NCBI GenBank assembly: GCA_017540565.1
Contig: JAFYAU010000030.1
Coordinates: 1-64,000 of the forward strand
Origin: Oscillospiraceae bacterium
Lineage (GTDB): Bacteria; Bacillota; Clostridia; Oscillospirales; Oscillospiraceae
Length of the DNA: 64,000 bases
Reading direction: 5' to 3'
This document shows positions 59,534-64,000 of the stretch, piece after piece. The position numbers were made by a program, and so were the translations under genes. Each line of letters starts with the position of its first letter. The stretch's first letter is position 1. Below the pieces are notes generated by a model that searched no databases, was not told the origin of the DNA, and saw only the letters and a list, made by a program, of their open reading frames with translations.

Positions 59534-60604
59534 TCATTCGCCGAGGCTGAAAACGTCTTTCTTGAAGATCTGGAGCTCCAGCTGATACTCCCGCGACACG
59601 TTTTCCACCGCCTCCGCGACGGCTTCGTCCAGCGGGACGGCGGGACAGTCCGCGCTGGCGTTGATGATCACGGCGATCTCCGTGCACGGCCGCGCGAAGC
59701 GGCGGGTGATCACCAGCGGCCGGCCGACGCCCAGCAGATCCACCTTGCCGAAGTCGCCCTCCGGCTCCCAGGCAAGGAACTTCATGTGGGGGACCTCGCG
59801 GCCGCCGGCCTTCAGGGTCCTCTGCACGCCGCGGGCGATGTCCGCCAGGTAGTCCGTGCCGTCGAAATCATTGCAGCAGACCACCGCGCGGTACTGGAGA
59901 TAGTACTCGGAGAGCCGGTCCATGGCGTTCTGCAGATCATCGCCGTCGTAATCGATGTCCGGATGGCGCAGGGACGCCCGTCCGGTGCGCATTGCGGCGG
60001 CCAGGGCCTCCAGCCCGTCCCCCGTCAGGGCGCTGATCCCGAGGACCTCCGCCTGAGGGAATTCCTCCGCCAGCCAGTTCCGGAGCTCCTCCGCCGCCTC
60101 CGGCGTCAGGAGGTCGCACTTGTTCAGGACGATCAGGTCCGCCTCCATGAGCTGCGCGCGCAGGATGTATCCCGTTTCCCCGGCCTGTCCGGACCGCAGG
60201 AGCCCGGCGTTCCGCGGCTCGATGAGGACCGTGAACGGCGCCAGCTCGTACCGGCCGGGAAAGTCCCGTGCCAGCCCGTGGTACACGTGCTCCAGCGCGC
60301 CCACTCCGAAGCCGGGGATATCCGAGACGACGAGTTCGAACCCGTCGCCGTAATACGCGTCCAGCCGGGCCGTCAGCACGTCGTGGCAGAAGCAGATGCA
60401 CTCGTCCGTGATCTCGGAGGAAGCCGCGCCGCTGAGGGCGGCCAGCCGGTGGTCGGCCAGGGTCACGCCCTCGCCGAGATCGTTGGAGATCATGGCGGCC
60501 TTTGCGTAATGCTCCGTATAGTAGTTCGTCAGCGCCATCATGGCCGTGGTCTTCCCGGAGCCGAGAAAACCGCTGAACACCGCGAATTTCTTCAAGTGAT
60601 TCAA
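59534..60604 (-). CDS. CobW/G3E-type GTPase
   Basis: A 356-residue P-loop GTPase with Walker A GFLGSGKTT, the Walker B-like region VVSDIPGFG and base motif NKCD. The metal motif after the first strand region, usually CxCC, reads CICFC here. G3E GTPases deliver metals or assemble metal or cobalamin enzymes. The C-terminal part (REVPHMKFLAWEPEGDFGKVDLLG) resembles members linked to methyltransferase/corrinoid systems, but no such gene is nearby. Confidence 0.82.
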   Translation of the reverse strand: MNHLKKFAVFSGFLGSGKTTAMMALTNYYTEHYAKAAMISNDLGEGVTLADHRLAALSGAASSEITDECICFCHDVLTARLDAYYGDGFELVVSDIPGFGVGALEHVYHGLARDFPGRYELAPFTVLIEPRNAGLLRSGQAGETGYILRAQLMEADLIVLNKCDLLTPEAAEELRNWLAEEFPQAEVLGISALTGDGLEALAAAMRTGRASLRHPDIDYDGDDLQNAMDRLSEYYLQYRAVVCCNDFDGTDYLADIARGVQRTLKAGGREVPHMKFLAWEPEGDFGKVDLLGVGRPLVITRRFARPCTEIAVIINASADCPAVPLDEAVAEAVENVSREYQLELQIFKKDVFSLGE

Positions 60605-60746
60605 TTCCTTTCGGTCAATGGCGACCAGAGCTTTCCGCTGCGGGAGGCGGCTCCGGCAGCCGGCTCCCGCATGGATATATTAAAATGCGGGAGCGGTTTC
60701 GTCAAGCGCCGGCCCGCCGGGCGACGGCGTTTGCGGGACCTTTCAA

Positions 60747-60775
60747 TTGCATTTTTGAGTACGGAATAGTATAAT
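60747..60775 (+). promoter_or_regulatory. Promoter of the 60819 lipoprotein gene
   Basis: TTGCAT (60747-60752) and exact TATAAT (60770-60775) are separated by 17 bp, 43 bp before the ATG. The rest of the spacer from 60605 shows nothing else clear. Confidence 0.7.
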
Positions 60776-60818
60776 ATCACGCGCATTTGAATTCCTTTGA
60801 GGAAACAGGAGGTACCCA

Positions 60819-62189
60819 ATGAAGAGAAAAACAACGATCGAGCGTCTGGCGGCGGCAGCGCTGTGCCTTGTGCTGATGCTGGGCCTCGCGGCCTGCGGCG
60901 GGAAGACCGCTCCGGAACCGGAAAACCAGGAAAAGCAGGAGGAGCAGCAGGCGGCTGCCTCGGAAAGGCTCAGGGGGATCTTTGAAGCGCTGACCGCGCC
61001 GGATTCCGATTATACCCAGTCCAAGCAGTCGATGGCGGAATACTATCCCGAGGTGGAATACAGTGAGGAGCTTGGCACGGATCGCTTTACGATCTCCGTC
61101 AAGGCGAACGGCAACGAGTATGTCCAGGACGGGAGCTGGGAATTTGTCGAGGACGGAGATTATCTGACGGCTGAACTCAGAAATGATGATTTCGCCGGCG
61201 CCATGTACCTCATGATCGTGGGTGACGCGATAGGGGAGTATTTCGGCATGGAACCGGAACTGGTCACCGGCTACATGAACGGAGTCAGCATTCTGGAGAT
61301 CGAGAACGACAATTTCAGCGCGACCGAGGATGAGGCCAGCGGGACCGTCAGCTGCAGGCTGAACATCAGCGGACCCTGGGATATGAAGGAACTGGATTCC
61401 ATGGTGCTGAACGAGGAGATCATGGACAGCGAGCCCCTGACTTCGGAATTTGTCAGCCAGACGGGCAGCGTAGGCAGGATCCGCATGATCGCCAACGGCT
61501 CCGTGGATGATTACACCATGCTGTTTGCCGAATTCGGCGGGTTGGACGACGTGGCTTATCAGTCCGTCGTGAACATGGTCAGCCTCCGGAAACCCGCGGG
61601 CTGGGAGGCGTTCGTCGCCGACTTTACCGAACTGAAGGCGCTGGAGACGGAGAATTATTCCGTGACCATCGATCCCGACGCCGCGGTCGTCGAAGAGATG
61701 ATGGGAGAGAAGAGCGACAGGTTCAGCTATCTGCTGGTGCGCTTCGGCTCGGGGCAGCCCGAGGAGGAAGAGACCATGGCCTTCGTCCCGGATGCGGATA
61801 TTTTCGCGGACTTCTATTTCCGCGTGATCGGCGGAGTTGAGGCGGGCACTGCGGGTTCTCAGCTGGCCCAGGCTCAGAGCGCCTGCGACGTGCTGGGGTT
61901 CGCCGCGGGCAATGAGCTCTGGACGGCGGACACAGATACGCTGCGGGCCAACATGCTGGAGGCCTGGAACAGCCTGACGGACGAGGAACGGGCAGATTTC
62001 GACGCCAATTTCCAGGAACTCGACGCGCTGCTGAAGGGCTGCTTCGAGGACTGGGAGGCCAACCGGGGTGCTTTTGACGACGCCGGCGTGGTCGAAATGA
62101 TGGAAGAACTGCTGAGCGATGAGACCGCGCGGCAGTCCTGGGACGTGCTGAGCGCCAACACCTGGACGCTGGGCAACGCCGACGAGTGA
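60819..62189 (+). CDS. Putative lipoprotein of unknown function
   Basis: A 456-residue protein with AGGAGG upstream of its ATG. The signal ends in the lipobox LAAC (Cys about 26). A short Glu/Gln-rich linker follows, then a long acidic, mostly helical region. Many Asp/Glu residues and few Lys in the C-terminal half suggest a soluble surface domain. No family recognised. It is monocistronic. Confidence 0.65.
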   Translation: MKRKTTIERLAAAALCLVLMLGLAACGGKTAPEPENQEKQEEQQAAASERLRGIFEALTAPDSDYTQSKQSMAEYYPEVEYSEELGTDRFTISVKANGNEYVQDGSWEFVEDGDYLTAELRNDDFAGAMYLMIVGDAIGEYFGMEPELVTGYMNGVSILEIENDNFSATEDEASGTVSCRLNISGPWDMKELDSMVLNEEIMDSEPLTSEFVSQTGSVGRIRMIANGSVDDYTMLFAEFGGLDDVAYQSVVNMVSLRKPAGWEAFVADFTELKALETENYSVTIDPDAAVVEEMMGEKSDRFSYLLVRFGSGQPEEEETMAFVPDADIFADFYFRVIGGVEAGTAGSQLAQAQSACDVLGFAAGNELWTADTDTLRANMLEAWNSLTDEERADFDANFQELDALLKGCFEDWEANRGAFDDAGVVEMMEELLSDETARQSWDVLSANTWTLGNADE

Positions 62190-62197
62190 GGACCTCC

Positions 62198-62219
62198 GTC
62201 GCGGCGACGTCGCGGCGAC
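62198..62219 (+). repeat. Two tandem 11-bp repeats
   Basis: GTCGCGGCGAC occurs twice in tandem just after the lipoprotein stop. No function seen. Confidence 0.5.
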
Positions 62220-62266
62220 GGCGATAAAGAACTGAGAAATCAAAACCACGCGTAGAATGCAGGTGT

Positions 62267-62316
62267 AAAGAAAAGGTAGACACATGGAAAACCACCATGC
62301 TGTCTACCTTTTCTTT
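62267..62316. terminator. Long inverted repeat between convergent genes
   Basis: AAAGAAAAGGTAGACA (62267-62282) pairs perfectly with 62301-62316, extended inward by CATGG/CCATG. A 21-bp stem rich in A/G on one arm is unusual for a terminator but lies exactly between convergent genes. Confidence 0.65.
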
Positions 62317-62350
62317 ATGCTACACTCGTTTGTACACTCAATGCAGAAAG

Positions 62351-62383
62351 AAAAAGAAGGAGCAGTCCTTAGACCACTCCTTC
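62351..62383 (-). terminator. Terminator of the rubrerythrin gene
   Basis: On the minus strand a 12-bp stem (62372-62383 with 62356-62367, two G-U pairs) is followed by five T (complement of 62351-62355). Confidence 0.75.
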
Positions 62384-62409
62384 ATAAGGCCTTAATCTAT
62401 GCGGTTTTC

Positions 62410-62979
62410 TTATTTTCCGAAGTATCTTTCCAGCAGCCCCTTGAAAGCCTTGCCGTGACGCGCCTCGTCGCGCGCCATCTCGTGGATGGTGTCGTGCAGG
62501 GCGTCCAGGTTGTACTTCTTGCAGAGCTTGGCCAGATCGGTCTTGCCCTGGGTGGCGCCGTTCTCGGCCTCCACGCGGACTTCCAGATTCTTCTTCGTGC
62601 TCTCGCTGACGATCTCGCCCAGCAGCTCGGCGAACTTCGCGGCGTGCTCGGCCTCCTCATAGGCGGCCTTCTCCCAGTACAGGCCGATCTCGGGATAGCC
62701 TTCCCTGTGGGCCGCGCGGGCCATGGCCAGATACATGCCGACCTCGGAGCACTCGCCCTCGAAGTTGGACTTCAGACCGTCGATGATCTCCTTCTGAACG
62801 TCCTCGGGAACGTCCGCGCCGAAGGACTTGCCGACGCCGATCACATGCTCGGAAGCCCAGGCCATGTCGGCCGCCTGCTCGATGAACTTGCCGGCCGGAG
62901 CCTTGCAGATCGGGCAGAACTCGGGGGGCGTGTCGCCCTCATGGACGTAACCGCAGACGCTGCATACCCATTTCTTCAT
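62410..62979 (-). CDS. Reverse rubrerythrin
   Basis: A 189-residue protein with the rubredoxin-like domain first (CSVCGYVH and CPICKAP, about 6-25) and the ferritin-like diiron domain after it ([28 protein letters not shown]). Domain order defines the reverse type. It reduces hydrogen peroxide with electrons from NADH via rubredoxin, protecting anaerobes against oxygen. The rubredoxin gene at 57974 is a possible partner. Confidence 0.93.
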   Translation of the reverse strand: MKKWVCSVCGYVHEGDTPPEFCPICKAPAGKFIEQAADMAWASEHVIGVGKSFGADVPEDVQKEIIDGLKSNFEGECSEVGMYLAMARAAHREGYPEIGLYWEKAAYEEAEHAAKFAELLGEIVSESTKKNLEVRVEAENGATQGKTDLAKLCKKYNLDALHDTIHEMARDEARHGKAFKGLLERYFGK

Positions 62980-63022
62980 TTCACATTACCTCCGTTATTA
63001 ATTTTCCTGACAGTTGTCCCGT

Positions 63023-63499
63023 TCAGCGTCCACGGCGGCGGCTGGAGCGGTGTTCGTACTGCGCCACGCCCGCCATCTTGCTGTCGGAGACCTGCATGAA
63101 TTTCTTGAGCTTGTCCTCGAAGGCCTCGTCGCCGGATTTCTGCGGGACGTACACTTCGGGCTGGCCGCTCCCGGAGGGGCGCGGCGCGGGGGCGGAACGC
63201 GCGGGCTGCTGCCGCGGGCGCGGCGGCCTGTCGCCGCGGGGCTCCTGGCGGGGAGACTCCTGGCGGGGGAGGGCCTGCTTGATGGACAGGTTCAGCCGGC
63301 CGTTCTCATCGATGCGGATGACCTTGACCGTGACCTCCTGGCCGACGGACAGATGTTCGCTGACGTCGTTGACGAATGTGTTCGCGATCTCCGAAATGTG
63401 CACCAGCCCGGAGCGGCCGGGGGCGATGGTGACGAATGCCCCGAATTTGGTAATGCCCGTTACCTTACCTGTCGTGATGAGTCCTGGTTCCAGCTCCAT
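63023..63499 (-). CDS. S1-domain RNA-binding protein
   Basis: A 158-residue protein with one S1 domain at about 5-75 (GKVTGITKFGAFVTI, GLVHISEI, VKVIRID) and a basic Pro/Arg-rich tail. YabR/CvfD-like proteins of this kind sit beside divIC in many Bacillota and bind the ribosome or RNA. That synteny is present here (63 bp). Confidence 0.9.
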   Translation of the reverse strand: MELEPGLITTGKVTGITKFGAFVTIAPGRSGLVHISEIANTFVNDVSEHLSVGQEVTVKVIRIDENGRLNLSIKQALPRQESPRQEPRGDRPPRPRQQPARSAPAPRPSGSGQPEVYVPQKSGDEAFEDKLKKFMQVSDSKMAGVAQYEHRSSRRRGR

Positions 63500-63562
63500 A
63501 GATAATGAAAGTCCCTCTCCTGTAAGAATGATGTTGAATATTGTTTCCGGTCCCGCGGACGG

Positions 63563-63841
63563 TCAGTCGTTGGAATCGTAATACACCTTTTCGTCGGGCC
63601 TGACGAAGCCCCAGTATTTCCGTGCGATGTTCCCGATCACGTCGTCGTCGTCCTGATGCTCCACGTAGTATTCCAGTTCCGCGTTCTCTATCTCCAGTTC
63701 GGCGGCCCTGCTGTGAAGCGCCTCGATCTCGGTCCGCAGCTCCTCCGTTTTGGAACGGATCGTGACGGTCATCCCGACGGCGAACAGCAGGATCAGTACG
63801 AGGACGAGTTTGGTGATGAAATCGGCCCGCTTCAGTTTCAT
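63563..63841 (-). CDS. DivIC/FtsL-like septum formation initiator protein
   Basis: A 92-residue protein, start at 63841 (MKLKRADFITKL). One membrane helix (about 12-30) is followed by a coiled coil (about 35-65, EELRTEIEALHSRAAELEIENAELEYYV) and the DivIC end ARKYWGFVRPDEKVYY. It acts in the divisome with FtsB/FtsL partners. It precedes the S1 gene on the same strand. Confidence 0.88.
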   Translation of the reverse strand: MKLKRADFITKLVLVLILLFAVGMTVTIRSKTEELRTEIEALHSRAAELEIENAELEYYVEHQDDDDVIGNIARKYWGFVRPDEKVYYDSND

Positions 63842-64000
63842 AAGGCAGATCCTTCCCGTGTCACATTGTCTGGATATATATAATACAGCAAATCCTCTGC
63901 GATGAAAAGATGCAATCCCGGATATTTTTGTTGTTTTCATATCTTTTTTCGGGCGGGGAAGAGCGCGGTAGCGCCGTTGACAGGGGCGCGCCGCCGTGTG
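63842..64000. other. Right-edge region without a gene
   Basis: The 159 bases to the window end hold an AT-rich stretch (TATATATAAT at about 63875) that is probably a promoter for the divIC-like gene on the minus strand. No open frame of note. Confidence 0.4.

Noticed and set aside
1-64000. tRNA, rRNA, CRISPR array or insertion sequence
   Set aside because: I looked for cloverleaf signals, repeated spacers and transposase motifs and found none that I could support.

Overview
The window is chromosomal DNA from a GC-rich (roughly 60-65 % G+C by eye) anaerobic bacterium, most probably a Bacillota/Clostridia relative of the gut. Reasons: PPi-type phosphofructokinase, acetate kinase, glycyl-radical enzyme with activase, reverse rubrerythrin, M-box-controlled MgtE, ABC-F, XRE/ImmA pair, lipoprotein signals and strong AGGAGG-type ribosome binding sites. 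No rRNA, tRNA, CRISPR array, transposase or integrase was found.

Layout. 0-3.8 kb: end of an RluA-type pseudouridine synthase, then a YdcF-type membrane protein, a DUF4186 protein, a YczE-like membrane protein and a small membrane protein. 3.8-27.6 kb: a large accessory catabolic block. It holds a TetR regulator, a glycyl-radical enzyme plus activase, a PocR/AraC regulator, a SnoaL-like protein, a five-gene oligopeptide-type ABC transporter, two UGSC-like paralogues, a CoA ligase, two DapA-type lyases flanking a double-hotdog MaoC-like protein, a DUF6282 hydrolase, a second TetR and a CoA-acylating aldehyde dehydrogenase. The block is bracketed by two paralogous small membrane proteins. 28-34 kb: a four-gene envelope operon (DUF348 lipoprotein, repeat/transglutaminase protein, MBOAT, DHHW/AlgJ-like). 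34-37 kb: small membrane/hypothetical genes, DUF1836 and an Ntn hydrolase. 37-38.6 kb: AT-rich orphan Rhs toxin tip with a likely immunity gene and debris. 38.7-54.7 kb: mostly housekeeping (proCAB, Crp/Fnr and ferredoxin, ABC-F, fba, pfp, aroK, mgtE with M-box riboswitch, ackA, tmcAL, murI, DUF2461, DUF1294). 54.7-57.9 kb: a second lower-GC islet (XRE, ImmA, DUF4417, toxin-like protein, hypothetical partner). 58-64 kb: rubredoxin, lipoproteins, a CobW-type GTPase, rubrerythrin, an S1 protein and a DivIC/FtsL-like protein.

How the genes may work together. Four copies of an 18-bp palindrome (consensus TTAnnGAnYRnTCnnTAA) lie in front of the first TetR gene, the SnoaL-like gene, the transporter operon and the UGSC/ligase operon. 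I infer one TetR regulon for uptake and CoA-dependent breakdown of an unidentified organic compound: transporter, then aldolase-type cleavage, then acylating aldehyde oxidation and CoA chemistry. The glycyl-radical enzyme beside it lacks these operators and reads Ser instead of the radical Gly. The most notable items are this substitution, the operator set, the UGSC-like pair, the Rhs tip cassette and the XRE/ImmA islet with its candidate small RNA.
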